DNA of 19,410 nucleotides from Psychrobacter sp. UBA3962 (GCF_002385225.1 NZ_DGDC01000009.1:1390-20799); one strand, 5' to 3'; shown: positions 7,252-14,462, counted from the first letter of the stretch. Program-made: numbers and translations. Notes: generated by a model not told the origin, from the sequence alone.

Positions 7252-9671
7252 TACGAATGCACCTCGCTAAGCAACTGCATAATCTCCGCACTCACCTTAT
7301 CAAGGTCAGCGTCAATCTCGCTAAGTGGACGCGGCGGCTCGTACACATAGAAGTGACGGTTAAACGGTATCTCATAGCCGACAATACCAATCTCTTCATC
7401 GATGGCATCACGCTTGCCAGCATCAATCCATGCGTCTGCTACATGAGGCTGTACCTCACGCTTAAAGTAGCTTTCAATTAGCTCATTGGTCGTCACAGAT
7501 GGGTCGAGCGGAATGTTCTCATAATCGCGTAAGTCGCTATCGGTCTCAAACTCAACGATTTTGGTTTTACCTTTACTGTCGCCCTTACTTTTGTCAACAA
7601 CCTCAAACGCACCGTATAACGGATTGGCTTCTTTGGCTGACTTCTTAACCACACGCTCAGCGTCAGGGTTTTTCCACGTTACCGCATTTAGGATTTGCTT
7701 TTTGTCTTTGGCAGTTAAATCCAGCCCAGTGTCTTTAATCGCTTGCTTAAATATCACATCAAACTGGTTATAGTCATCAAACTGCTGGGTACCAATTTCT
7801 TGTTGCAAGGTTTTGGCAGCATTCATAATTGCTAACTGCTCACGCCACAGCTTGCTGTCTAGCACTTCTTTAATTTGTTTCTCTTTTAGCTCACTAAAGT
7901 CCGCCTTAATCATGGCACGTGCTTCAACCTGAATGTCACTGGTCAGATCGCCAAACTCGCCATAAGTTTCCTCAGTCCACTGCTCACCAAACTTCTCATA
8001 TAAGGCTGGCATGACCAAATCATAAGTACGCTCGGCATAGCGCAGTGACTCAATCGCCTCATCACTCATTTGTGCTGATAAGCGTAGTGGACGCTCAATG
8101 GTTACACGGCGATAGCCAAACTCGTGGGTGTCAAAGATTTTACTGGCGAAAGTCTTAGCGGCTTCCGCTTTAGGTGTCGCTGACTGACGGCCACGGTTTG
8201 ATTTAACATCCGCTGGCTTGTCTAACGCGCGCGCATCGACCACCTCGAAGTTACCAAAGGTACGAGTGATAATCTTGATGTCCTCTTCGCTCATCTCGTT
8301 ACGCTTAGAGCCAAGCGACTTACGCATCTTGCTGTATAGATTGGTACCGTCAATCAGCTGTACCTTGCCCTTACGCTCAGGCGCTTTGTGATTGGTCAAT
8401 ATCCACACATAAGTGGCAATACCGGTGTTGTAGAACATATCGGTCGGTAGCGCAACGATGGCCTCAAGTAAATCCGACTCTAAGATATAACGGCGAATTT
8501 CACTCTCACCACTACCTGCACCACCGGTGAATAAGGGTGAGCCGTTTAAGATAATACCGATACGGCTACCTGTAATGGCAGTATCGTTACTTGGCGCTTC
8601 TGACGAGGCGTTAGAGTGCGACTGTACTGGGCGCATCTTACTGATTAAATGCAGTAGGAATAACAATGATCCATCTGATACGCGGGGCGTGCCTGGGCCA
8701 AAGCGACCATCAAAGCCTTTTTGCTCATGCTCGTCTTTAATCTCGCCAGCAATCTTCTTCCAGTCCACACCAAACGGTGGGTTTGACAGCATATAGTCAA
8801 ATTTATCAGCAGGTAGTTGGTCATCTGATAACGTGTTGCCTAGCTTAATACGGCTCACTTCCTGACCTTTGATGAGCATATCCGCTTTACAGATAGCATA
8901 AGACTCAGGGTTCAACTCCTGTCCAAAGGCACGCATAACCGCATTGGGGTTTAGCTCTAGCACATACTCCATACCTGACGATAAAAATCCGCCTGTACCT
9001 GCAGTTGGATCATAGATGGTACGAATGATGCCGTCTTTACTCAGTGCCTCATCATCTTCCATAAATACTAATGATGTGGTTAATCGTACTATATCACGCG
9101 GGGTAAAGTGCTCCCCTGCCGTCTCGTTCGAGCTTTCTGCAAAGCGGCGGATTAACTCTTCAAACACCAGACCCATCTCATAGTTGGAAACGGCCTCAGG
9201 ACTCAAATCTACGTTTTGGAATTTTTGTACTACTTTATATAGCAAGTTAGCGTCATTTAACTGGCCGACAAACTCTTCAAATTTAAAGTGGGCAAATATT
9301 TCACGAGCATCTTTAGAGAATGACTGAATATAGTGGCTCAGGTTGGCTTCGATATCGCTTTGGCCCATCTTAGCCAGCGTCATTGGGGAAGTGTTATAAA
9401 ACGCCAGACCATTAGTCTTACGTAATAAGAACTTGGCTTCTGCCTCTTCATTAAGGCCCATAGCGCTAATTTTTTGAGCTTCTTCCACCACGGCATCTTT
9501 GGATTCTTCAAGAACACACTCTAGGCGGCGTAGTAGCGTAAATGGCAGAATGATACGTCCGTACTGGGATTGTTTGAAGTCACCGCGTAATAAGTCAGCC
9601 ACTGACCAAATAAAAGCTGCTAGATTATTAGAGGTTTGGGATTGTCTGGTGTCAGAATTAAATGCGCTCAT
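7251..9671 (-). CDS. hsdM: Type I restriction-modification N6-adenine methyltransferase HsdM
   Basis: An 806-residue methylase subunit that, with HsdS, protects host DNA by adenine methylation. Seen: N-terminal HsdM helical domain (about 13-150) and the approach motif ETAGEHFTPRDIVRL (183-197). SAM-binding motif I DPTAGTGGFL lies at 221-230 and catalytic NPPF at 297-300 (N6-adenine type). Then comes a long C-terminal part of about 300 residues beyond the methylase core, charged and helical. The protein is therefore longer than the roughly 500-residue classic HsdM, though longer forms are known in the family. It is the first gene of the operon; the ATG at 9671 lacks a strong ribosome-binding site. 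Its stop overlaps the hsdS start. The upstream 201-bp gap is the likely promoter region. Confidence 0.96.
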   Translation of the reverse strand: MSAFNSDTRQSQTSNNLAAFIWSVADLLRGDFKQSQYGRIILPFTLLRRLECVLEESKDAVVEEAQKISAMGLNEEAEAKFLLRKTNGLAFYNTSPMTLAKMGQSDIEANLSHYIQSFSKDAREIFAHFKFEEFVGQLNDANLLYKVVQKFQNVDLSPEAVSNYEMGLVFEELIRRFAESSNETAGEHFTPRDIVRLTTSLVFMEDDEALSKDGIIRTIYDPTAGTGGFLSSGMEYVLELNPNAVMRAFGQELNPESYAICKADMLIKGQEVSRIKLGNTLSDDQLPADKFDYMLSNPPFGVDWKKIAGEIKDEHEQKGFDGRFGPGTPRVSDGSLLFLLHLISKMRPVQSHSNASSEAPSNDTAITGSRIGIILNGSPLFTGGAGSGESEIRRYILESDLLEAIVALPTDMFYNTGIATYVWILTNHKAPERKGKVQLIDGTNLYSKMRKSLGSKRNEMSEEDIKIITRTFGNFEVVDARALDKPADVKSNRGRQSATPKAEAAKTFASKIFDTHEFGYRRVTIERPLRLSAQMSDEAIESLRYAERTYDLVMPALYEKFGEQWTEETYGEFGDLTSDIQVEARAMIKADFSELKEKQIKEVLDSKLWREQLAIMNAAKTLQQEIGTQQFDDYNQFDVIFKQAIKDTGLDLTAKDKKQILNAVTWKNPDAERVVKKSAKEANPLYGAFEVVDKSKGDSKGKTKIVEFETDSDLRDYENIPLDPSVTTNELIESYFKREVQPHVADAWIDAGKRDAIDEEIGIVGYEIPFNRHFYVYEPPRPLSEIDADLDKVSAEIMQLLSEVHS

Positions 9672-9872
9672 AAGTATCTTATTGTTTGTAATATAAGTTA
9701 ATAGAAATACAGGCTTTAGCTTAAAAAATAAAAAACAATTGATTAAATCAAACTAGTTTAGGTCTATATCTTTAGTTTGTCCATCCGTAACATGCTTTTA
9801 CTCAAGACACCAGATAAGGTTTAACCTCGTTTACGTCAACAATCAGTCTCAACAGCACAGCCGGTTAAAATA
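9672..9872. promoter_or_regulatory. hsdM upstream region and junction with phage block
   Basis: Gap between the last phage-like gene and hsdM, both on the minus strand. It should hold the hsd promoter; a minus-strand TATATT close to hsdM is a possible -10, without a convincing -35. A palindrome TTGATTAAATCAA at 9739-9751 could be an operator. I see no strong terminator and no coding remnant of a large terminase. Confidence 0.35.
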
Positions 9873-10739
9873 TCACTCCTCCAAATCATCAAATTCAACA
9901 TCTTCAGCATCACCATTACCAAAAAAATCAGGATCATGCTCAAGCTGGGTAAGCGACTGCATCCGCTCTTGCAATTCCCTATGTAGCTTTTCACGAGCTA
10001 CACGCTCTTCTTCATCAATACCTGCCAGCGCTTCAAGCGCGCCTAAACGGCGTTCTTGTTCTGATTGCTTAAAGTCCTCGGCACTAATACCGCACATGGG
10101 TATTTCTTGTTCCGCAATCACCTTTTGTGCCTGAGTTAAATTACCCAGTACAAAACTTAGACTTTTTATCACTCCTAACTTTTTAGCAATAGGGTCCTCT
10201 TCATCATCATAGAACCTATAATCATCATTGTCACCAGTACTAACTTGGTCCACCTCAATAGGTGTTGGATTTAGTACGTTTTCTGCGACGTCAAGTGATA
10301 GCATGGTGATCGCATCTTCTAATGCGCCCAAGTTATGCAGCCTATTTCTGTGTTTAATAATGACGCTGGCACGCTGTTCAGTTGACAGAACAATTTTCTG
10401 TTTTGTTCTGTCTGTGCTATCAATTATTGTTCTGTAAATTTGGGTTTCATGCTCATTTTTGACTTTATTGTTTTCTTTGTTCTCTAATTTTTTCCCACCC
10501 CCGTTCTGTTCACTTTTGTTCTGTTTTTTTTCTGCGTTTTCGGATCGTTCTTTGAGCTCAAGCATGGATAACTTTTGCCAGTCATATTTTTTGGCACGGT
10601 TGTATATGGTTGATTTAGAAGCCGGTGCTTTATCCCCGTAGACTTCCTGCAAGTGGTCCACAACTTCTTGATAAGTGATATTGGGGGTGCTTTCCCATAG
10701 GGCCTTAGCTGCCGCCCACACTTCCTTTGGTACTGCCAT
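9873..10739 (-). CDS. Small-terminase-like phage protein with N-terminal HTH
   Basis: A 288-residue protein, probably the DNA-recognition subunit of a phage packaging terminase; this is a family resemblance, not a certain call. Seen: an N-terminal helix-turn-helix-like region (about 19-55, with KSTIYNRAKKYDW). A Lys/Asn/Glu-rich linker (60-105) follows, then a helical core with 'KHRNRLHNLGALEDA' and 'SLSFVLGNLTQAQKVIAEQE' that recalls small-terminase oligomerisation regions, then a Glu/Asp-rich tail. Its start overlaps the upstream XRE gene as TGATG, so it belongs to the early operon. The linker-coding DNA contains a dense cluster of ACAGAACA sites (see separate entry). A large-terminase gene would be expected next but hsdM follows instead. 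Alternative: an unrelated phage DNA-binding protein. Confidence 0.5.
   Translation of the reverse strand: MAVPKEVWAAAKALWESTPNITYQEVVDHLQEVYGDKAPASKSTIYNRAKKYDWQKLSMLELKERSENAEKKQNKSEQNGGGKKLENKENNKVKNEHETQIYRTIIDSTDRTKQKIVLSTEQRASVIIKHRNRLHNLGALEDAITMLSLDVAENVLNPTPIEVDQVSTGDNDDYRFYDDEEDPIAKKLGVIKSLSFVLGNLTQAQKVIAEQEIPMCGISAEDFKQSEQERRLGALEALAGIDEEERVAREKLHRELQERMQSLTQLEHDPDFFGNGDAEDVEFDDLEE
10375..10524. repeat. Cluster of TGTTCTGT/ACAGAACA sites in the terminase-like gene
   Basis: Exact octamers are at 10385-10392 (ACAGAACA), 10404-10411, 10428-10435 and 10517-10524 (TGTTCTGT). Near copies are at 10375-10382, 10478-10485 and 10502-10509. The first two exact copies form an inverted pair. 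The motif falls in more than one codon phase of the gene (for example CAG AAC and ACA GAA), so protein repetition alone does not explain it. A packaging (pac) or protein-binding site is possible. Confidence 0.5.
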
Positions 10740-11425
10740 CAGCTAACTCCTTTAACCATTTCTTCATCGCTATATACAGGCTCCGGCAAAGGTAGGCTGT
10801 ACTGATAGTCACAATCAAGATCAGATAGCATGATATGCTTATCTTCTTTGTCTAGTCGCTGCTTAATCTGCATCATTTGCGTCTCAACGGCCATAACTTG
10901 CCTGGCTTGCTTAGCCTCAATACCCCTAATAACTAGCATTAGCTTGTTCATACAGTTGGCCACCTCCTTATCGTAACCTCCAACTTCTCGCAATTTGCTA
11001 CATAAGTCTTTGGAGGCATGCATCAACGCCTCGTGATCGTTACGACATATCGACTTCATGTGTTCGGTAATGGTTTCTGCAAACTGCTCTGTAAGATACT
11101 CAACCATTGATCTTGATTGGTTCACTACATGGTTAACAGTGCTCGCCAGCATATCCAGCTCTGGCTCAACCGATAGGCCGCAAATATAATCAAGCGACTG
11201 GTTATAAAGATTTTGAAATATCAGCAAGTCTGTAAGCGTCAAATCCTTATTGCCGTTCTCAATTTCACTGATACGGTTTCTATTGTTATCCACGTTCCAC
11301 ACAATACGCATGACCTCAGCTTGCGTCATGCCGGCATTTTTTCTTGCAGCCGCCAAATTGCGACCTACTGTTACTCTGATTTGTTTTAACTGTTTATCCG
11401 TAAACCCAAGCCGTTTTTTTGCCAC
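10739..11425 (-). CDS. XRE-family helix-turn-helix regulator of the phage early operon
   Basis: A 228-residue DNA-binding protein. Seen: an XRE/Cro-type HTH domain at about 20-84 with GRNLAAARKNAGMTQAE, RISEIENGNKDLTL and a YNQSLDYICGLS end, the usual repressor signature. A helical C-terminal region follows (about 95-200, with a conserved-looking Met/Gln-rich helix) that I do not recognise and that may mediate oligomerisation. The start is GTG at 11425, supported by GAGGG with a 7-nt spacer; the ATG further upstream is out of frame. It overlaps the next gene as TGATG. Being late in the operon, before the terminase-like gene, it takes the position of a late-gene regulator in lambdoid phages; that role is inference. 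Confidence 0.85.
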   Translation of the reverse strand: MAKKRLGFTDKQLKQIRVTVGRNLAAARKNAGMTQAEVMRIVWNVDNNRNRISEIENGNKDLTLTDLLIFQNLYNQSLDYICGLSVEPELDMLASTVNHVVNQSRSMVEYLTEQFAETITEHMKSICRNDHEALMHASKDLCSKLREVGGYDKEVANCMNKLMLVIRGIEAKQARQVMAVETQMMQIKQRLDKEDKHIMLSDLDCDYQYSLPLPEPVYSDEEMVKGVS

Positions 11426-11438
11426 ACGCGCGCCCTCA

Positions 11439-11540
11439 TTGCAGTTTTTTCTGTCATTGATATAATCATGCTGCCTAATGGAATAAGGGCTGGAATTGTC
11501 ATCCTTTGGCGCTCATGTAACCGCATGAGCGCTTTTTTTT
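11439..11540 (+). ncRNA. Candidate small RNA with extended -10 promoter and intrinsic terminator
   Basis: On the strand opposite to all neighbours: TTGCAG (11439-11444), a 16-nt spacer, then TG-A-TATAAT with the -10 at 11461-11466, so an extended -10 promoter. The start would be near 11473. A strong intrinsic terminator follows at 11509-11540. The transcript would be about 65-70 nt, with no ribosome-binding site and no room for an ordinary leader. It would be fully complementary to the intergenic part of the early mRNA between the nuclease and XRE genes. The promoter is only good by eye. Confidence 0.5.
11509..11540 (+). terminator. Intrinsic terminator, plus strand
   Basis: A perfect 9-bp stem, GCGCTCATG (11509-11517) with CATGAGCGC (11524-11532), a 6-nt loop and then eight T. 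The T run follows the stem only on the plus strand, whereas all flanking genes are on the minus strand, so it does not serve them. Confidence 0.85.
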
Positions 11541-11546
11541 GCCTGA

Positions 11547-11993
11547 TTATTTGTCAGCTGTTAACTGGCTTACGCCATCAAAGTCACCTAATTTAATGTA
11601 CTGCTGAATAACTGATATAACGTTATCAATCCCTTTAGCGACAACCGCGCAATACCCCTCTTTGGCCAACATCTCGATTCGTTCTTTTTGGGCTGGCGTG
11701 GCATAGCTTTTTTGGTCCTTTTTAATCTCAATACGTAGGCCGTGATAAGCGCCTCTGGCAATATCAATAATCAAATCGGGGTAGCCCGCTTTCACCCCCA
11801 TACGCTTGAATTTAGCCGCCTCTGGTGAATAGCGCTTACCGCTAGACCCTATCTTGGCCGCTCTCTTACCGCCGTTTGGCGAATGATGAATGTAATCAAA
11901 CAATGGCCGGCCTTTGAACTTCTGGCGCTTAGACCAATTCATCACTACCGTCTGTACTTCATCTTCTGATAATCCTATTCGTTTACCTTTCAT
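11547..11993 (-). CDS. VRR-NUC domain phage endonuclease
   Basis: A 148-residue predicted structure-specific nuclease of the VRR-NUC (PD-(D/E)xK) family, common in phage replication modules where it may take the place of a Holliday-junction resolvase. Seen: Glu12 in the first helix, the HSPNGG motif (37-42), KAGYPDLII with Asp73, the catalytic Glu89-Ile-Lys91 in GLRIEIKK, and Gln102 followed by a helix. GY-CAVVAKG-D (113-123) is the typical last strand and helix. All catalytic residues are present and the length is normal for a stand-alone VRR-NUC protein. It lies 13 bp after the small membrane-protein gene in the early operon. Confidence 0.88.
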   Translation of the reverse strand: MKGKRIGLSEDEVQTVVMNWSKRQKFKGRPLFDYIHHSPNGGKRAAKIGSSGKRYSPEAAKFKRMGVKAGYPDLIIDIARGAYHGLRIEIKKDQKSYATPAQKERIEMLAKEGYCAVVAKGIDNVISVIQQYIKLGDFDGVSQLTADK

Positions 11994-12006
11994 ACCCTTT
12001 TAACTC

Positions 12007-12219
12007 CTACTTGCCCCATAACAAACTGATAAACGCCACTGTAAAAAAAATAACTGGAACGGCTATCAGATACCCTAAAACGCACTTGTGGTACCACTGG
12101 ACCTGAAACCTATACACCCGCCTGCCATCACCAAAAACAACACGAGCAATTAAATACGTGCTAAATAGGGAAAGAAAAAGATAGCACCACAACATCATCA
12201 AAAATAACTTGCTTAACAT
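12007..12219 (-). CDS. Small two-helix membrane protein of the phage early operon
   Basis: A 70-residue hydrophobic protein, not recognised. Seen: two membrane-length segments, about 4-26 (LFLMMLWCYLFLSLFSTYLI) and about 48-67 (LGYLIAVPVIFFTVAFISLL). They are joined by a basic loop with GDGRRVYRFQ, so both ends may face the same side. It sits between two compact early genes with 12-13 bp gaps, which supports it being real. Small inner-membrane proteins at such places can act in superinfection exclusion or host takeover, but nothing in the sequence decides this. Confidence 0.6.
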   Translation of the reverse strand: MLSKLFLMMLWCYLFLSLFSTYLIARVVFGDGRRVYRFQVQWYHKCVLGYLIAVPVIFFTVAFISLLWGK

Positions 12220-12231
12220 AAAAAGCCCTTA

Positions 12232-12495
12232 CTAAAATCTAAAAATATTCTCACCTTGTCTTAGTTGATAACCCCCAGCACCATCTGCACCCCAAGCAAT
12301 ATCGCCTAACTCATGATTAATCGCATTGCCGTTTAAATCCCATCGAACGATTTGATCAAAAAAAGGATTACCCTCAACTGCTCTTACCCTAGCGCTATAC
12401 TGATTCCAATGATTGCCGGCCGGGTCATATGCTCTGCTTAAGCGTGTGAGCGTATAGCCCTTACTTGTTTTAAGCTTACCTGCTCTTACACCCAC
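12232..12495 (-). CDS. Hypothetical phage early protein (87 aa)
   Basis: Not recognised. A small soluble protein with Gly-, Asn- and Trp-rich turns (AYDPAGNHWNQYSARVRA, DIAWGADGAGGYQLRQGE). The pattern suggests a compact beta-rich fold and it has no membrane segment. Its GTG start at 12495 lies inside the last codons of the upstream gene (10-bp overlap), so translation is probably coupled. No ATG is close enough to be a better start. Its function cannot be inferred from the sequence. Confidence 0.6.
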   Translation of the reverse strand: MGVRAGKLKTSKGYTLTRLSRAYDPAGNHWNQYSARVRAVEGNPFFDQIVRWDLNGNAINHELGDIAWGADGAGGYQLRQGENIFRF

Positions 12496-12944
12496 CGATA
12501 ACCGCCTGGTACTTTAATCTTTGTTTTAAGCGCCCGTATGACCACATGACATTCACGATAATCAAACTCAACCTCTGGCGCGTGCTCCATGAGCTCATCG
12601 CAAAAGTCCCTAAACGCTTGACCAATAGCAGCAACTAGCCCGGCTTGGTTATGTTCGCCTTCAATTTCAGCCTTAGCGTGTGCACGTTGACCATCTTTGC
12701 TAACTGCATTCATGGTGAAAGTGTAAGTCCGGTCGTGACTGAAAATATCATGTGGCCGGGTTAAGAAATCTTCAGTACGTACCACTCGCTTGATTAGGTC
12801 CTGCACCTTGTCACCGTCCAAAAACATTTTCATATAGCCTTGATACTGGCGTGGCTTAGACTTCGCTTGTTGTATCTTGCTGGCTTTTTTTGCCTTTAAC
12901 GCCTTAGCACGGCGCTGATCTTTATTGGATTTATTCTTAGCCAT
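12486..12944 (-). CDS. Hypothetical phage early protein with basic N-terminus (152 aa)
   Basis: Not recognised. The first 35 residues are very rich in Lys, Arg and Ala (KSNKDQRRAKALKAKKASK), consistent with nucleic-acid binding or a disordered tail. The rest (about 36-152) is a mixed alpha/beta domain with acidic patches, including 'FRDFCDELMEHAPEVEFDY', and ends in VPGGYRWV. It follows the P-like gene by 14 bp and overlaps the 87-residue gene by 10 bp, so it is clearly part of the early operon. A role in replication or recombination is possible only by position. Confidence 0.65.
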   Translation of the reverse strand: MAKNKSNKDQRRAKALKAKKASKIQQAKSKPRQYQGYMKMFLDGDKVQDLIKRVVRTEDFLTRPHDIFSHDRTYTFTMNAVSKDGQRAHAKAEIEGEHNQAGLVAAIGQAFRDFCDELMEHAPEVEFDYRECHVVIRALKTKIKVPGGYRWV

Positions 12945-12958
12945 GGATTCCCTTTGTT

Positions 12959-13681
12959 CTAAACTTCAACTGTTTCTTGCCTGGGTCTGCCTACACCGAA
13001 TCTAGCCTTCATTTTCTCCCAGTCTTGAGCTATTGGACTATCATCATTTAGGCGGGCAGGTTTAGGTGCTTCAATACGATGGGTTTTGGGTATCTCAAAA
13101 TTAGCCCCATTCTTGTGTTCAATAATCACCTGCTCATAGACCGTGGCAAAGTATTTAATAAATCCGTTACCAGCACTCGCTAATTTGCCCCACCCGATGC
13201 GATTTGCAGTTTCTAGTACAGTTGGGTGTCTCCAGTCTCTTTCGACGTCTCCGCGCATTCCTGAGCATCTACAGGCTGTTTCAAATGCGGCTTGTGTGTC
13301 TAAGTACTCGCTTTGCTTGCCAGCCCTCGCTAAGTCTAAAAAATCAGCTGGGGCTGTTGGTGGCCATTTTAGGGTTAAGGACTTGGCTAAAGCTGTGTTG
13401 AATTCCGCTGGGGTAATTCTTAATCCCTGTAATGCAATTGCCCATAGTTCAGTAGTTCTTACGTCCAACACCTGGCGTTCTTGTAGCTTGGCTCCAAATA
13501 CTCGCTTCCAGTCTTCAAACATGTCAGTGATCAACTCAAGTAAGCGTACTGACGGTTCTGATATCGCTTGACTGCTGGCTTGAGCCATACTTGGCTCTGA
13601 TTTCAGCACGGAGTTGGTCAAAGTGGCTGATGGCTTGGTTTTTGCCTGAAGTTTGGTTGTTAGCTGGTTGATTGATTGCAT
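12959..13681 (-). CDS. Lambda P-like replication protein (helicase loader)
   Basis: A 240-residue protein likely to bring the host DnaB helicase to the phage origin. Seen: an N-terminal flexible Ser/Thr/Gln-rich stretch (1-45). A P-family-like domain follows, with 'MFEDWKRVFGAKLQE' (54-68), 'TTELWAIALQGLRITPAEFNTALAK' (76-100) and WPPTAPADFLDLAR (105-118), then a later helical part with 'IKYFATVYEQVI'. It follows the O-like initiator as in lambda. The ATG at 13681 is supported by GGGGAA 5 nt upstream and gives a 146-bp overlap with the initiator gene in another frame. A start at Met32 (13588) would reduce the overlap but has a poorer ribosome-binding site. Confidence 0.75.
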   Translation of the reverse strand: MQSINQLTTKLQAKTKPSATLTNSVLKSEPSMAQASSQAISEPSVRLLELITDMFEDWKRVFGAKLQERQVLDVRTTELWAIALQGLRITPAEFNTALAKSLTLKWPPTAPADFLDLARAGKQSEYLDTQAAFETACRCSGMRGDVERDWRHPTVLETANRIGWGKLASAGNGFIKYFATVYEQVIIEHKNGANFEIPKTHRIEAPKPARLNDDSPIAQDWEKMKARFGVGRPRQETVEV

Positions 13682-14462
13682 GATTGTTCCCCGTGCTCTG
13701 AGTCTTGTTCTGAATGTTGATGTACCAGTCTGATTTAAAACCTTTCCAATCCCGTGTTATCCACTCAGTGATTATCTGATCCAGTGAATGACCGGTTGCT
13801 TGCTTCGCTTTTTCCAGTTGACTGAAAATCACATTCCAAGCAGTTTGGGTATTCGACGTTTTTTTGATTTTCCTGTGACTGATTAAATCACTCCAAACCT
13901 GATCTGAAACTTCATCTGGTTTTTGTGGTTTGTAAGTCTCCACCGCTGACTGAGTTTTCGATTTTGTTTTTTTGGTATTTTTTTTATTAATATGATTATT
14001 AGTATTCTTATAATTAGTATTCTTATTTGTCGGATTTAAATCCGAGTTTTTAGGGGTTTTTTCGGATTCATTTCCGAATTTACTCGGATTTGAATCCGAA
14101 TTTTGGGTGTTTTTCGGATTTATTTCCGAGTTAGAGTCAGATATAAAAGTGGTTTTAGAGTTCCATTCCTTGCCCTTTTCAGTTAACTTAATTAGGTCTT
14201 TTTTTCCTTCCTTGATGTAATCAACCAAGCCTTTTTCCTCAAACAGCTTTAGGGCTCGATAAACAGTATCTGGCTTACTGTATGCCAGTGGGATTTCATC
14301 AATCACCATGTTGCGAGATACCCAATAATAAAACTCGCCATTAATTACATGTGGTTTAGCCCATGAGCTTGCTTGGTTAAGTAAATCAAATAAGGCACCT
14401 TGGTTTAAGTTAAGGCCCCATTCATGGCATTTGACTGCATTTATGCTCAATGTGTATCTCAT
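13536..14462 (-). CDS. Lambda O-like replication initiator with winged-helix N-terminus
   Basis: A 308-residue predicted origin-binding initiator. Seen: an N-terminal winged-helix domain (about 1-105), with YYWVSRNMVIDEIPLAYS and a recognition-helix-like region KPDTVYRALKLFEEKGLV. An Asn/Ser/Lys-rich low-complexity linker follows (about 112-180), then a C-terminal helical domain with VWSDLISHRK and IITEWITRDWKGFKSDWY, likely the helicase-loader or self-interaction part. The linker is encoded by the iterons and AT-rich tract of the presumed origin, the same arrangement as lambda O and its ori. Its start overlaps the Rha gene stop as TAATG; its end overlaps the P-like gene by 146 bp. The Asn-rich linker composition is probably imposed by the DNA signals. 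Confidence 0.8.
   Translation of the reverse strand: MRYTLSINAVKCHEWGLNLNQGALFDLLNQASSWAKPHVINGEFYYWVSRNMVIDEIPLAYSKPDTVYRALKLFEEKGLVDYIKEGKKDLIKLTEKGKEWNSKTTFISDSNSEINPKNTQNSDSNPSKFGNESEKTPKNSDLNPTNKNTNYKNTNNHINKKNTKKTKSKTQSAVETYKPQKPDEVSDQVWSDLISHRKIKKTSNTQTAWNVIFSQLEKAKQATGHSLDQIITEWITRDWKGFKSDWYINIQNKTQSTGNNHAINQPANNQTSGKNQAISHFDQLRAEIRAKYGSSQQSSDIRTVSTLT
13951..14030. other. AT-rich unwinding region of the predicted phage origin
   Basis: About 80 bp almost without G or C, next to the iterons and inside the initiator gene. It includes T runs and a 14-bp direct repeat ATTAGTATTCTTAT at 13998-14011 and 14013-14026. It is the likely duplex-opening element by comparison with lambda ori; this is inference from layout. 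Confidence 0.65.
14031..14128. repeat. Four iterons of the predicted phage replication origin
   Basis: Four 14-bp dyads of the form CGGATT-N4-TCCG: CGGATTTAAATCCG (14031-14044, perfect palindrome), CGGATTCATTTCCG (14063-14076), CGGATTTGAATCCG (14085-14098) and CGGATTTATTTCCG (14115-14128). Start-to-start spacings are 32, 22 and 30 bp. Each is preceded by T or C and followed by A. They are the probable binding sites of the O-like initiator that the surrounding gene encodes. Confidence 0.85.

Noticed and set aside
7257..8796. Several plus-strand open frames over hsdM
   Set aside because: They lie antisense to a well-supported methylase gene, have no recognisable domains and no ribosome-binding sites that stand out.
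11468..11596. 42-codon plus-strand open frame overlapping the candidate small RNA
   Set aside because: Its ATG lies upstream of the predicted transcription start, there is no ribosome-binding site, and the terminator hairpin lies inside it.
13757..13765. TTATCCACT, one base from a DnaA box
   Set aside because: Single site, within coding sequence for the C-terminal part of the initiator and over 200 bp from the iterons; likely chance.
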